DNA of 64,000 nt from positions 248,001 through 312,000 of the forward strand of contig NZ_BMZB01000001.1 in assembly GCF_014652575.1 (NCBI RefSeq), written 5' to 3'. The notes under the pieces were generated by a model. It did not search any database, was not told the origin of the DNA, and saw only the letters and a list, made by a program, of their open reading frames with translations. Of the stretch, positions 33,801 through 42,198 are shown piece by piece. The stretch comes from Asticcacaulis endophyticus (GTDB taxonomy: Bacteria; Pseudomonadota; Alphaproteobacteria; Caulobacterales; Caulobacteraceae). Positions within the stretch are counted from its first letter, which is position 1. Each line of letters starts with the position of its first letter. A program made the position numbers and the translations under genes.

Positions 33801-33946
33801 ACGACGACCGTATTGATTTCGTCATCCGCAGGCGCAGGTGCCGCCTCCTGCGCGCTGACGATCACAGGCATGCCGCCGATAACCGTGGCACAAAGCAGCG
33901 CCGCTCTCCAAGCAAGCCTGGCACGAGAGTTTAATGGGTACACCAT
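30893..33946 (-). CDS. TonB-dependent receptor (glycan locus)
   Basis: 1017 aa. Signal peptide (AALLCATVIGGMPVIVSAQ) followed by a TonB box-like NTVVVTGIKKS and the plug domain (FPDLNVGEALQRVPGVQINR, ATINVRGMPGSYAQTTING), then a large beta barrel ending in aromatic ARAVF. It belongs to the TonB receptors with an EIxTDxISxDxLGRFPDxN-type plug used for carbohydrate uptake in Caulobacterales and xanthomonads. No SusD-type lipoprotein is nearby, as expected outside Bacteroidetes. Ribosome site AGGAAAGGAAAC. It is the promoter-proximal gene of the locus and would move oligosaccharides through the outer membrane. Confidence 0.93.
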   Translation of the reverse strand: MVYPLNSRARLAWRAALLCATVIGGMPVIVSAQEAAPAPADDEINTVVVTGIKKSYLDAVRAKRSNIEITDGISSDGLGRFPDLNVGEALQRVPGVQINREAEGRNATINVRGMPGSYAQTTINGVSFAAPPSLANDQGAPLGAFNSDIFSAFVIQKSPMANAPSGGLSGNVDMQIAPALSRKDGGTFKASYEYNELGKNLAPAFTIGYNKHLNENLAVFGTVAFKKENFRRDTLRFNGYSRLTPTLTGLSNSQFATTYGDYYSASDCPAGTTSFCYSLKNALGLPATGDVTPFLSSATGSKGNTGVYALDAIRQYTRTNEGDLWTASGGIEWKPNASTKVGIVGYYTDRDLPKTTQHFLINAVWAGNGTMTPSGTPVQTSDGRWLYETVTHNNFPAKISTRQYGQHQKAGGIVANAEWSSEEWKIDGVLALSKGENSSIETELNLQTNSVSGGGTNGISGTITTGFGDLDDFSYSVTPSPQNILFTSGWTWQGPPTGTDPAGYLQPGGRYYFSLSGSESLAEETVNSAQVNVERFVDFGPIKSIKGGVQLLQNKFQSRGFRNMGFGLQMQNITADMVYTPSFVGDFMNGDADITTNWITFDAERFIDAVTPVTPYTASGGGLTTAGFNIQYADGAFADYNYNTQNDVSQAYIQFKFDTDVLGHRVRGNFGTRYESTDNTIDSYDVVTPFANSVGSLSNFEWQSIENSYDYWLPSAIFAADITDDLLLRGAYYKTYVRPQARQFSPVTRISPSPIANASLSSPTISVSDVTVRIGNNKLQPYLADSYDLSLEWYNRPGGMVSLAYFKKIITGRVVATADPAILCPADGSTWGFGALSWDGQYCTATALSTASSIVHVLASGAYNLDKDTTVEGVEFSIQQNFDFLPGFWRNFGGNFNYAYTDSKSPAIAPFPGISKHAANAILFYETSKFGVRAVYNYRTDYPLNANGTYTGGARSVKERGQLDLSASYNLTDAITLSLDAYNITDEKRYEYENDERFVRWIDYDGRTFTLSARAVF

Positions 33947-34052
33947 AGGTTTCCTTTCCTGATCATGCCGGTCTTAAGCCGGTTTCTTATTTTTATGAGC
34001 CGTCATGCCACCAATGACATAATAGGTCTGACCAATCCCCTATCAGGGTCAG

Positions 34053-34066
34053 ATTGACGCGTCAAT
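34053..34066. promoter_or_regulatory. Perfect 14-bp palindrome, LacI-type operator shape
   Basis: ATTGACGCGTCAAT is its own reverse complement and has the central CG typical of LacI/GalR-family operators. It is 107 nt before the TonB receptor start. No LacI-family gene is in the window, so the binding protein, if any, is encoded elsewhere. Confidence 0.5.
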
Positions 34067-34239
34067 TTGTACGACCATATACCCCTTCCTAATTTTGACA
34101 ATGAGATAAAAAAGTCACATGTAGATCATAGATGATTGTTTTTGCTTGATTTTAAATACAAAATTTGAAATATTTATTTTCAAAACATAATTTAAGCTCA
34201 AACATTGCGCATCTAGTTCGCTTCAGATAAAAATTTAAT

Positions 34240-34308
34240 GGTAAGGCCAATACCGCTTCACTTTGGCGAAGCCCCAATATACACAACACTTAATTGGTAA
34301 TGCCAATT
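34240..34308. promoter_or_regulatory. Two direct copies of a 12-bp operator-like element
   Basis: GGTAAGGCCAAT at 34240-34251 and GGTAATGCCAAT at 34296-34307 differ at one base and are 56 bp apart centre to centre. Both follow TTAAT-like flanks. The second copy extends to a perfect inverted repeat, AATTGG (34292-34297) and CCAATT (34303-34308), around a 5-bp centre. They sit 60-128 nt before the ROK kinase gene. The ROK repressor encoded next door is the first candidate to bind them. Confidence 0.5.
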
Positions 34309-34367
34309 GGCCGTGAAGTTGGCGACAGCGTACAGTCAGGCCCGCACGCCTGAAGGGAATCGACAGC

Positions 34368-35351
34368 ATGATTTATACCGGGATTGATTTCGGAGGGACG
34401 AAAATTGAGGCCGCCATCCTTGATTCAAGCGGCGCATTCTTAGCCAGGGAACGCATACCAAATCCCGGCGCCTACGCCCCGGCCCTTAAAGCCATCGCTG
34501 AGTTAATAACGACGGCCGAACAAATGGCGCGTGATAAAATCGGTGACCAAAAGCTTAAATCCGCAGGGGGCGGCATAGGCATCCCCGGTTCAGTGTCACC
34601 GCGCACCGACGTGGTGCGCAACGCCAACTCCACATGGTTAAACGGCCGCCCGCTCCTTACAGACCTTCAAGAAGCCTTACTCCGGCCGGTTCGATTGTCC
34701 AATGACGCCAACTGCCTGGCTCTGTCTGAGGCTATGGACGGCGCGGCCGCAGGCAGCGACAGCGTCGCCGCCGTGATCTTAGGCACCGGATTCGGGGGCG
34801 GCCTCGTTTTAGGCGGCAGACTGATACAAGGCGCCAACGGTATTGCCGGTGAGATTGGCCACTTCGGCCTACCGTGGGCCGAAGGCGATGAATCGCCCGG
34901 CCCGCCATATTGGTGCGGCCAAAGGGGTTGCGTCGAAACCTGGGTATCCGGCACAGGCTTCGCACGGGATTTCACCGTACACACAGGCCAGGTTCTCACG
35001 GCTGAGGCTATCATAGCGGCAATGCGGCAAGGTGACCCGCACGCGAACGCGGCGTTTCAGCGCTTTATCTCGCGGCTAGGGCGGACACTGGCAACCCTCG
35101 TCAATCTCTACGATCCCGAAGTGTTTGTCCTGGGTGGCGGCCTTTCAAACGTTTCGGAAATATATGAGCATTTGCCCGATCAAATCCGAACACGCGTGTT
35201 TTCGGACGCATGGGAGGCGCGCATTGCTCCGGCGCGTTGGGGAGACTCATCCGGCGTCCGGGGCGCAGCCTATCTGTGGAGAGACACCTCGGATATCCCG
35301 CCGCGCGCCGCCGCCTCCATCGCCCCCTCTAATTTGGCCGTCAGCGCGTGA
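34368..35351 (+). CDS. ROK-family sugar kinase
   Basis: 327 aa. The ATP phosphate-binding motif is at the very N-terminus (YTGIDFGGTKIEAAIL). The ROK zinc signature is present: GEIGHFGLP, then YWCGQRGCVETWVSG, with the conserved Cys residues. GGGLVLGG and YDPEVFVLGGGLS complete the sugar-kinase fold. Family members phosphorylate glucose, fructose, mannose or N-acyl-hexosamines; the short ~325-aa form with this signature is often annotated fructokinase or glucokinase. Divergent to the TonB receptor and coupled to the ROK repressor through GTGA, it probably phosphorylates a monosaccharide released by the locus, perhaps mannose. Confidence 0.88.
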   Translation: MIYTGIDFGGTKIEAAILDSSGAFLARERIPNPGAYAPALKAIAELITTAEQMARDKIGDQKLKSAGGGIGIPGSVSPRTDVVRNANSTWLNGRPLLTDLQEALLRPVRLSNDANCLALSEAMDGAAAGSDSVAAVILGTGFGGGLVLGGRLIQGANGIAGEIGHFGLPWAEGDESPGPPYWCGQRGCVETWVSGTGFARDFTVHTGQVLTAEAIIAAMRQGDPHANAAFQRFISRLGRTLATLVNLYDPEVFVLGGGLSNVSEIYEHLPDQIRTRVFSDAWEARIAPARWGDSSGVRGAAYLWRDTSDIPPRAAASIAPSNLAVSA

Positions 35352-36592
35352 TCCCCTCCGCTCACATCAGGGCCACCTCTATGGACTGGGCGCGCAAGAC
35401 CCCGATGGCATCTGAGGGCCTGTCCGGAACGAACCTTGTGCGGGCAGGCGAGCACAATCAGCGCGTTATACTTCAGGCCATACGATCAAACACCTCCATC
35501 ACCCGCAGCGAACTGACGACCATTACCGGCCTGACGCCCCCTGCCGTCGCCAAGATCACGAATCGCTTGCTGGAGGAGCGGTTGATCCAAACCAGCGGAA
35601 AAGTGCTGGGCAGCCGGGGACAACCGGCCAGCAAGTTCGTCATTCGCCCGGAGGGCGCCTATGCTCTGGGGCTGAACATTGATCGGGATCATACCACTCT
35701 GGTAGCGATGGACTTTGGGGGAAGGGTCGTCGATCGCGCCTGCATGGAAGGTCACTTTGCCCTGCCGGAGGATGTCCTGACCTTCGTACAGACACAAATA
35801 GACCGGCTGAAACGTGAAAAGCGCTTCAACATGAACCGCCTGGCCGGCATAGGCATTGGAATTCCTGACAAGCTCGGCGACATTCCCCTGCCAAATAAGC
35901 CCGCTGGCTATGAAATATGGTCTCAGATCGACGTCGGTGAGTTCTTTTCCGAAGCACTCGCCCTGCCCGCCTATATTGAAAATGATGCGACGGCAGCCGC
36001 CATCGGAGAACTGCATTTTGGCGGCGGCGGCCCCTATCAGCACTTTATCTTCACCCTGATGAGCGCCGGACTGGGATGCGGCCTGATTATCGGCGGCCAG
36101 CCCTACAGAGGCGCAGAAGGACGAAGCGGTGAAATCGCCTTCATAGCGCGCAGTCTTTTTCAACCGTCGCAGGACGGCATCGTGCAGGACAATCTTTCGC
36201 TCTATTCGCTTTATGCGTTTCTGGCAGAGCGCGGCGTCAAGGTTTCAACACCATCCGATATCCGGACGGACGATCCCGCTCATGCCGACGCCATTGAAAT
36301 CTGGTCCCGACTGGCGGCAAATGAGCTTCTGGGGACTGTGGCCGTTTTAAACTGCGCCCTGAACCCGGAGGCTCATATTATTGGCGGTCGCCTGCCCGCC
36401 ATGGTCATAGAACGCATTTGCGATCTTTTGAATGGATTGCTGGCACAACGCCTCCCGCACGCCCCCGCCATAGCCAATATCCGCCCGGCCAGAGCTGTCG
36501 CGGACGCTGCCCCTATGGGGGCCGCAATGCTGGTGTTCCAAAACAGATACCTGCCGACACCAGAGGTACTGATGAAGACTGAATATACTTGA
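35348..36592 (+). CDS. ROK-family transcriptional repressor
   Basis: 414 aa from a GTG at 35348 that overlaps the kinase stop (GTGA); an ATG at 35381 is an alternative. Residues about 35-95 form a winged HTH (NTSITRSELTTITGLTPPAV) of the NagC/Mlc/XylR type, followed by a ROK sugar-binding domain (LGLNIDRDHTTLVAMDFGG, GIGIGIPDKLG, LGCGLIIGGQPYRGAEGRSG). The zinc cysteine cluster of ROK kinases is not evident, as in many ROK regulators. It most likely represses the glycan locus until a sugar or sugar phosphate binds. Confidence 0.88.
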   Translation: MIPSAHIRATSMDWARKTPMASEGLSGTNLVRAGEHNQRVILQAIRSNTSITRSELTTITGLTPPAVAKITNRLLEERLIQTSGKVLGSRGQPASKFVIRPEGAYALGLNIDRDHTTLVAMDFGGRVVDRACMEGHFALPEDVLTFVQTQIDRLKREKRFNMNRLAGIGIGIPDKLGDIPLPNKPAGYEIWSQIDVGEFFSEALALPAYIENDATAAAIGELHFGGGGPYQHFIFTLMSAGLGCGLIIGGQPYRGAEGRSGEIAFIARSLFQPSQDGIVQDNLSLYSLYAFLAERGVKVSTPSDIRTDDPAHADAIEIWSRLAANELLGTVAVLNCALNPEAHIIGGRLPAMVIERICDLLNGLLAQRLPHAPAIANIRPARAVADAAPMGAAMLVFQNRYLPTPEVLMKTEYT

Positions 36593-36830
36593 ACATGAAA
36601 ACGGCGTTTTTGGCTTGAAGTGACGCGTAGATATTTACCGGCATCAGCTTCCGGATAGAGCCTTTCAACCGAGCTTTCACCGCGCTGGCATTTTAGAAGT
36701 TAAGCGTTTGTCCGCTTTAGTTCGCCGGCTGCAATCGTCCGGGGAAGTTTGAAAAACCCTTATTTGATATTTTTTGCAGTAACATTTAACCGCATTTCAA
36801 ACTCCTAGTGGGGAGACTATCCGGTAAGGC

Positions 36831-37730
36831 TCATCGCTCGCCGCGATATCTGAGGGCATCAACAATGACCGAAAATGCGGCCGAGTGCTGCCGACGGGAT
36901 GGATAATAAAGGTGATATCCGGGGTATGGCTCACACCAGTCAGCCAGAACCATCACTAAGCGCCCTGCGTCGACATGGGGCTGCACCAGGTCAATTGGCA
37001 GAAACCCGACGCCGACCCCGGCGAGTACCGCCGTCATAACTTGCGGCAGGCTGTTGAACACCAGTTGGCCATCCACCCTGACTTTTAACTCACGTCCCTG
37101 CTTTTCGAACTCCCAGGCATAGATCGTCCCGGACGTGGGCAGGCGAAGATTGATGCAGTTATGAGCGGTCAGGTCCTGCGGAACCACAGGTATATCCCGC
37201 TTGGCAAAATAATCCGGAGTGCCCACCGGCACCATGCGCATGTCCGGCCCGATGCGTATCGCAATCATATCTTTTGCGACCTGCTCCCCTAAGCGCACAC
37301 CGGCGTCATAACGCTCGGAGACGATATTGGTCAGGCTATAGTCAACCGTGATTTCAACCGTGATATCCGGATAAAGCGGAAGAAGTTTCTCAATCACCGG
37401 CCACAAAACCGTGTTTGCCGCATGTTCACCCGTAGTGATCCGGATGGTGCCCGATGGCTTATCGCGCAGCTCCGTCAGAGCCAGCAGTTCCGCATCTATC
37501 TCATCAAAGCGTGGGGCTACGGTTCTGAGCAGACGCTCGCCCGCCTCGGTCGGGGCAACGCTTCGGGTGGTGCGCGTCAAAAGCCGTATGCCCAGCCGCG
37601 TCTCAAGCCCGCGCAGGGTATGGCTCAGAGCAGATTGTGAAACGCCCAGCTTCCTCGCCGCTCTGGTGAAGTTTCCCTCACGCGCAATCGTCACAAAGGC
37701 AATGAGGTCGTTTATATTCTCACGTGGCAT
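36831..37730 (-). CDS. LysR-family transcriptional regulator
   Basis: 299 aa. N-terminal winged HTH: LIAFVTIAREGNFTRAARKL, then GVSQSALSHTLRGLE, followed by RLLTRTTRSVAPTEAGERLL. The C-terminal periplasmic-binding-protein-like effector domain includes GTIRITTGEHAANTVLW. It resembles the LysR subgroup that controls oxidoreductases and quinone/aldehyde stress genes. Divergent from paoA with a 242-bp gap; the imperfect dyad GGGC-TCATAG-GCCC (37864-37877) in that gap is a possible binding site. It therefore probably regulates the paoABC genes. Confidence 0.9.
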   Translation of the reverse strand: MPRENINDLIAFVTIAREGNFTRAARKLGVSQSALSHTLRGLETRLGIRLLTRTTRSVAPTEAGERLLRTVAPRFDEIDAELLALTELRDKPSGTIRITTGEHAANTVLWPVIEKLLPLYPDITVEITVDYSLTNIVSERYDAGVRLGEQVAKDMIAIRIGPDMRMVPVGTPDYFAKRDIPVVPQDLTAHNCINLRLPTSGTIYAWEFEKQGRELKVRVDGQLVFNSLPQVMTAVLAGVGVGFLPIDLVQPHVDAGRLVMVLADWCEPYPGYHLYYPSRRQHSAAFSVIVDALRYRGER

Positions 37731-37972
37731 TTATGAATTCTCCTCATAGCCTCATGCAAATCTTAGCAGCTTATCTCATAATCAGTCATCAGTTAGTTTC
37801 CAGATATGCGCTTACCGTGGACCACGTCCCTCCCTGATCACAGGCATCACGCTTTTATGAATTGGGCTCATAGGCCCTATTGAAAATAACCGACAATGCG
37901 CGCGTAAATTTCAGGCTATACTCCCCCCGTACGCCTCTGCTTTCCCTGCCCCCACAGCCCTATGGAAACGAC

Positions 37973-38608
37973 ATGGCCTCCCCCATTGATATATCCCCCA
38001 ACCGGCGCGACCTTCTTATAACGGCAGGTGCGGCGGCCGCTCTCAGCAGCGCCGCTACGGCGACGACCGCGCAAACCGCCGACCTCAGCCAGCCGGTAAT
38101 CTCCAAGATCAGCTTTTCGGTCAATGGCGCAGATCAAGCTCTGGAACTTGATTTGCGCACGACGCTGCTCGATGCCCTGCGCGAACATCTGCACCTGACC
38201 GGCACCAAGAAGGGCTGCGATCACGGCCAGTGCGGCGCCTGCACGGTTATGGTCAATGGTAAACGCATCAACTCATGCCTGTCGCTGGCGGTCATGCACG
38301 ACGGCGATGAGATCACCACCATCGAAGGCTTAGGCACACCGGATAAGCTGCATCCGATGCAGGCGGCATTTATAAAGCACGACGGCTATCAATGCGGCTA
38401 CTGCACGCCGGGCCAGATTTGCTCAGCCGTGGCGGTTCTGGAAGAGATCAAGGCAGGCATCCCCAGCCATGTCAGCGATGATTTGACCGCGACCCCACAG
38501 GTCAGCGCCCACGAAATGCGCGAGCGGATGAGCGGCAACATCTGCCGCTGCGGGGCCTATTCCAACATCATCGACGCCATGAGCGAAGTTGCGGGAGCCA
38601 CGGCATGA
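37973..38608 (+). CDS. paoA: Periplasmic aldehyde oxidoreductase, 2Fe-2S subunit
   Basis: 211 aa from the ATG at 37973 (GGAAAC upstream); the in-frame 31 codons before it lack support. The Tat signal [17 protein letters not shown] implies export of the folded holo-complex. A plant-type 2Fe-2S domain ([16 protein letters not shown], then NSCLSLA) is followed by the second cluster domain ([25 protein letters not shown]). It passes electrons from the molybdenum site to FAD in the xanthine-oxidase-family complex PaoABC. It is coupled to paoB by ATGA. Confidence 0.93.
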   Translation: MASPIDISPNRRDLLITAGAAAALSSAATATTAQTADLSQPVISKISFSVNGADQALELDLRTTLLDALREHLHLTGTKKGCDHGQCGACTVMVNGKRINSCLSLAVMHDGDEITTIEGLGTPDKLHPMQAAFIKHDGYQCGYCTPGQICSAVAVLEEIKAGIPSHVSDDLTATPQVSAHEMRERMSGNICRCGAYSNIIDAMSEVAGATA

Positions 38609-39555
38609 AATCCTTCACCTATGAGCGCGCCACCTCACCTGCCGAAGCCGCCGCCAAGGCCGCCAAGACGCCGGGAGCCAGATTTATCGCGGGCGGCACC
38701 AACCTTCTGGATCTGATGAAGCTGGAGATCGAGACCCCGCCGCATCTGATTGATGTCAACGGATTGGGGCTGGATAAGATCGAAGCCACTGATGACGGTG
38801 GCTTGCGCATCGGGGCGCTGGTGCGCAATACCGATCTGGCTGCGGACGACCGTGTCAGGCGCGACTACGGTGTGCTGTCGCGGGCTTTACTTGCCGGTGC
38901 GTCGGGTCAGTTGCGCAATAAGGCCACGACGGCGGGCAACCTCTTGCAACGCACCCGCTGCCCCTATTTTTATGACACGGCTCAGGCCTGCAATAAGCGC
39001 GCGCCCGGCAGTGGCTGCTCGGCCATCGGTGGCTTCAGCCGTCAACATGCCGTGGTCGGGGCCAGCACCGCCTGCATCGCCACCCACCCCAGCGATATGG
39101 CGGTGGCTATGCGCGTGCTGGATGCGCAAGTTGAAACCGTCAAACCCGACGGCAAGACACGCCGCATCAAAATCGCTGATTTCCATAAACTGCCGGGCAC
39201 CACGCCGCACATTGAAACCGCGCTGCAAACCGGTGAGTTCATCACCGCCGTGACTCTGCCCAAGCCGATCGGCGGCAGCCATGTCTACCATAAGATCAGA
39301 GACCGCGCCTCCTATGCCTTTGCGCTGGTGTCGGTCGCAGCGGTCATTCAACCTGACGGTACTGGTCGCGTGGCGCTCGGTGGGGTTGCCCACAAACCGT
39401 GGCGGGTAGAAAAGGCCGAGACTGACCTGCCCAAAGGGGCCAAGGCGGTTATGGCAAAATTGATGGCCGATGCGACGCCAACCCCTGAAAATGAATTCAA
39501 GATCACCCTGGTAGAGCGCACGCTCAGTGCCGCACTTATGGACGCGAGGGCTTAA
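38605..39555 (+). CDS. paoB: Periplasmic aldehyde oxidoreductase, FAD subunit
   Basis: 316 aa, start overlapping the paoA stop. FAD domain of the CO-dehydrogenase flavoprotein type: [19 protein letters not shown] and [18 protein letters not shown]. It also contains the insertion that in E. coli PaoB binds an extra 4Fe-4S cluster: [22 protein letters not shown] and [15 protein letters not shown]. The C-terminal CODH flavoprotein domain follows ([12 protein letters not shown]). Transfers electrons from the 2Fe-2S subunit to the final acceptor. Confidence 0.93.
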   Translation: MKSFTYERATSPAEAAAKAAKTPGARFIAGGTNLLDLMKLEIETPPHLIDVNGLGLDKIEATDDGGLRIGALVRNTDLAADDRVRRDYGVLSRALLAGASGQLRNKATTAGNLLQRTRCPYFYDTAQACNKRAPGSGCSAIGGFSRQHAVVGASTACIATHPSDMAVAMRVLDAQVETVKPDGKTRRIKIADFHKLPGTTPHIETALQTGEFITAVTLPKPIGGSHVYHKIRDRASYAFALVSVAAVIQPDGTGRVALGGVAHKPWRVEKAETDLPKGAKAVMAKLMADATPTPENEFKITLVERTLSAALMDARA

Positions 39556-39558
39556 ATC

Positions 39559-41751
39559 ATGAAATTCGATACCCCCGCCACCACCAACCCGATTGATCAG
39601 CTCAAAGTCGTCGGCAAACCGACCGACCGCATCGACGGGCCTTTGAAAACCACCGGCATGGCGCCTTACGCTTATGAGCAGCATGAGGCCGCGCCCAATG
39701 CCGCCTACGGCTATGTGGTGGGTGCCACTATCGCCAAAGGCACCATCGCTGCCCTCGACCTTAGCAAGGCGGAATCGGCTCCCGGCGTGATCACCATCGT
39801 CACCGCCGATACGGCAGGTAAGCTTGATAAGGGCAATTTCAATACCGCCAAGCTGCTGGGCGGGCCGGAGATTGAGCATTACCATCAGGCCATCGCCCTA
39901 GTGGTCGCTGAAACCTTAGAGCAGGCGCGCTCGGCTGCCGGTCTGATCAAGGTGCGCTACACCAAGGCCAAGGGCGCGCACGATCTTGAGGCCATCAGGA
40001 CCACCGCCACCCGCCACAAGGACAGCAAAGACAGCCTCGTCGGGGATTTCGCAGGCGCTTTTTCCGCAGCCCCGGTTCAGCTTGATGTCACCTACCGCAC
40101 ACCGGACCACGCCCACGCCATGATGGAGCCTCATGCGTCGATTGCGTCATGGGAAGACGATCAGCTGACCCTGTGGACCGCCAATCAGATGATCGACTGG
40201 GGGCGCGGTGATGTCGCCAAAACGCTGGGTATTCCGAAAGACAATGTCCGGCTGATTTCGCCCTATATTGGCGGCGGTTTTGGCGGCAAGCTGTTCGTGC
40301 GCGCCGATGCCATCCTTGCCGCCTTGGGTTCGCGTCAGGCTAAGCGACCGGTCAAGGTCGCCCTGCCGCGTTCGTTTATGTTCAACAATACCCCGCACCG
40401 TCCGGCGACCATACAGCGTATCCGCATCGGCGCTTCAAAAGACGGCAAGATCAGCGCTATCGGCCACGAAAACTGGTCAGGTGATCTGGCCGGTGGCGGG
40501 CCGGAAGATGCTACTCAGCAAACCAAGTTCTTATATGCCGGGGCCAATCGCCTGATCACCACGCGGCTGGCTGTGCTCGACCTGCCCGAAGGCAATGCCA
40601 TGCGCGCCCCCGGTGAAGCTCCCGGCCTGATGGCGCTGGAAATCGCCATTGATGAAATGGCCGAAAAGCTGGGCCTCGATCCGATCAAGTTCCGGGTCAT
40701 TAACGACACTCAGGTCGATCCGGAAAATCCGGCCCGTCCGTTCTCTCAGCGTCAGTTGATCAAGTGCCTACACACGGGCGCCGACAACTTCGGCTGGGAT
40801 AAGCGCGGTGCGCCCGGAAAAACCCGCGATGGACGCTGGCTAACCGGCATGGGCGTGGCGGCCGCTTTCCGCAACAATCTGACGATGAAATCAGCCGCCC
40901 GCGTCAAGCTTGATAATAAAGGTGTGGTGACGGTCGAAACCGACATGACCGATATCGGCACCGGCACCTATACCATTATCGCCCAGACAGCGGCGGAAAT
41001 GATGGGTGTTGGGCTCGATAAGGTCGTGGTCAAACTGGGCGATTCGAGCTTTCCGGTCTCGGCAGGGTCAGGCGGGCAATGGGGCGCCAATTCCTCAACC
41101 GCCGGGGTCTATGCCGCCTGCGTCAAGCTGCGTGAGATGATTGCCAAATCCCAAAAATTCGATCCGGCCAAAACCACTTTCGCTGACGGTAAGGTCACCT
41201 CTGGCCGTAAGAGTATTGATTTGGGCAAAGCCGCAGGTGCGAGCGGTATGGTCGCCGAAGACTTTATCGAATTTGGCGACCTCGGTAAAACCCATCAGCA
41301 ATCGACCTTTGGCGCGCACTTTGTTGAGGTCGGCGTCAATGAAGTCACGGCGGAAATCCGTATCCGGCGTATGCTGGCTGTCTGTGCCGCCGGTCGTATC
41401 CTCAACCCCAAATCGGCCCGTAGTCAGGTGATCGGGGCCATGACGATGGGGGCCGGAGCGGCGTTGATGGAAGACCTTGTCATCGACAAACGCCACGGCT
41501 TTTTCGTTAATCATGACCTGGCCGGCTACGAAGTCCCGGTCCATGCCGACATCCCGCATCAGGAGGTGATATTCCTCGATGAGACCGACCCCATGTCATC
41601 ACCTATGAAGGCCAAGGGCGTGGGTGAACTGGGCATCTGCGGCGTCGGGGCAGCCATTGCCAATGCCGTCTACAACGCTACCGCCGTGCGGGTGCGCCAC
41701 TATCCGATCACACTCGACAAACTGCTCAAGGACATGCCGCAGATCGCATGA
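39559..41751 (+). CDS. paoC: Periplasmic aldehyde oxidoreductase, molybdenum-binding subunit
   Basis: 730 aa. Molybdenum-hydroxylase fold with the a/b hammerhead domain (RIDGPLKTTGMAPYAYE) and the cofactor-binding domain: YIGGGFGGKLFVRAD, MRAPGEAPGLMALEIAIDEM, GTGTYTIIAQTAAEMMG, and a C-terminal KAKGVGELGICGVGAAIANA carrying the catalytic Glu. It would oxidise aromatic or other aldehydes to acids and bind a molybdopterin cytosine dinucleotide cofactor if like E. coli PaoC. The maturation gene paoD is not next to it; cofactor insertion must rely on a factor elsewhere. Confidence 0.93.
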   Translation: MKFDTPATTNPIDQLKVVGKPTDRIDGPLKTTGMAPYAYEQHEAAPNAAYGYVVGATIAKGTIAALDLSKAESAPGVITIVTADTAGKLDKGNFNTAKLLGGPEIEHYHQAIALVVAETLEQARSAAGLIKVRYTKAKGAHDLEAIRTTATRHKDSKDSLVGDFAGAFSAAPVQLDVTYRTPDHAHAMMEPHASIASWEDDQLTLWTANQMIDWGRGDVAKTLGIPKDNVRLISPYIGGGFGGKLFVRADAILAALGSRQAKRPVKVALPRSFMFNNTPHRPATIQRIRIGASKDGKISAIGHENWSGDLAGGGPEDATQQTKFLYAGANRLITTRLAVLDLPEGNAMRAPGEAPGLMALEIAIDEMAEKLGLDPIKFRVINDTQVDPENPARPFSQRQLIKCLHTGADNFGWDKRGAPGKTRDGRWLTGMGVAAAFRNNLTMKSAARVKLDNKGVVTVETDMTDIGTGTYTIIAQTAAEMMGVGLDKVVVKLGDSSFPVSAGSGGQWGANSSTAGVYAACVKLREMIAKSQKFDPAKTTFADGKVTSGRKSIDLGKAAGASGMVAEDFIEFGDLGKTHQQSTFGAHFVEVGVNEVTAEIRIRRMLAVCAAGRILNPKSARSQVIGAMTMGAGAALMEDLVIDKRHGFFVNHDLAGYEVPVHADIPHQEVIFLDETDPMSSPMKAKGVGELGICGVGAAIANAVYNATAVRVRHYPITLDKLLKDMPQIA

Positions 41752-42147
41752 TCCCTGTATCCGACGCACACCTATATAAGCAAGATTAACATAATTAAGC
41801 TTCGCAAAGCTCTGGCCTGTTTGTGCCTAATCGTACCCAACGCGTTCGCGCAGACGGGTGCATCGCCAGACCCCGGCCCAGGCCCTGATGTGGGCGAAGG
41901 CAGCGCGATCGCTCTGGTCGAAGAGGGCGATATCATCGACATTGATATCCCTAACCGCACCATTGAATTGCGGGTGACCATGGAAGAACTGGCCCACCGC
42001 CGGGCGAAAGAAGAAGCCCGCGGTCAGGACGCTTTCACGCCTAAGAACCGTGAACGCTATGCCTCAGCGGCCCTGCAAGCCTATGCGGCGCTTACGACCT
42101 CAGCCGATACCGGTGCCGTGCGCGACCTCAACCAGTTGAAGCGCTGA
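41752..42147 (+). pseudogene. Chimeric remnant: signal-peptide-like segment joined to the IlvD C-terminal end
   Basis: An open frame starts right after the paoC stop and ends at TGA 42147. Its last 84 codons match the end of the complete IlvD at 54.8 kb: 80 of 84 residues are identical, and 23 of the 27 differing codons are synonymous (my count). In front is an unrelated stretch, [19 protein letters not shown], that looks like a Sec signal, then a Pro/Gly linker [12 protein letters not shown]. There is no ATG before 41978; only TTG at 41821 could start it, which would cut the signal. It lacks all Fe-S ligands, so it cannot be a dehydratase. Either a remnant of a second ilvD or a new small secreted protein. 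Confidence 0.7.
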
Positions 42148-42153
42148 TCGTAG

Positions 42154-42198
42154 CCCCTCCCTGATTTGGCTGCGCCGAACTTCGTTTCAAGGGAGGGG
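42154..42198. terminator. Inverted repeat between convergent genes
   Basis: Perfect 9-bp arms CCCCTCCCT (42154-42162) and AGGGAGGGG (42190-42198) with a 27-nt loop, lying exactly between the IlvD remnant and the stop of the DUF2971 gene. No good T-run follows in either direction, so termination is only a guess. It could also be a dispersed palindromic repeat. Confidence 0.4.

Larger units (their letters stand above)
33947..34367. promoter_or_regulatory. Divergent regulatory region, TonB receptor / ROK kinase
   Basis: 421 bases without a gene, clearly AT-richer than the flanks. It must hold the promoters of the leftward glycan locus and the rightward ROK genes. Besides the two element types listed separately, it has an AT-rich inverted repeat TTTGAAA (34164-34170) / TTTCAAA (34178-34184) and a short GGTC-T-GACC (34025-34033) followed by CAAT. 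I cannot fix transcription starts. Confidence 0.6.
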
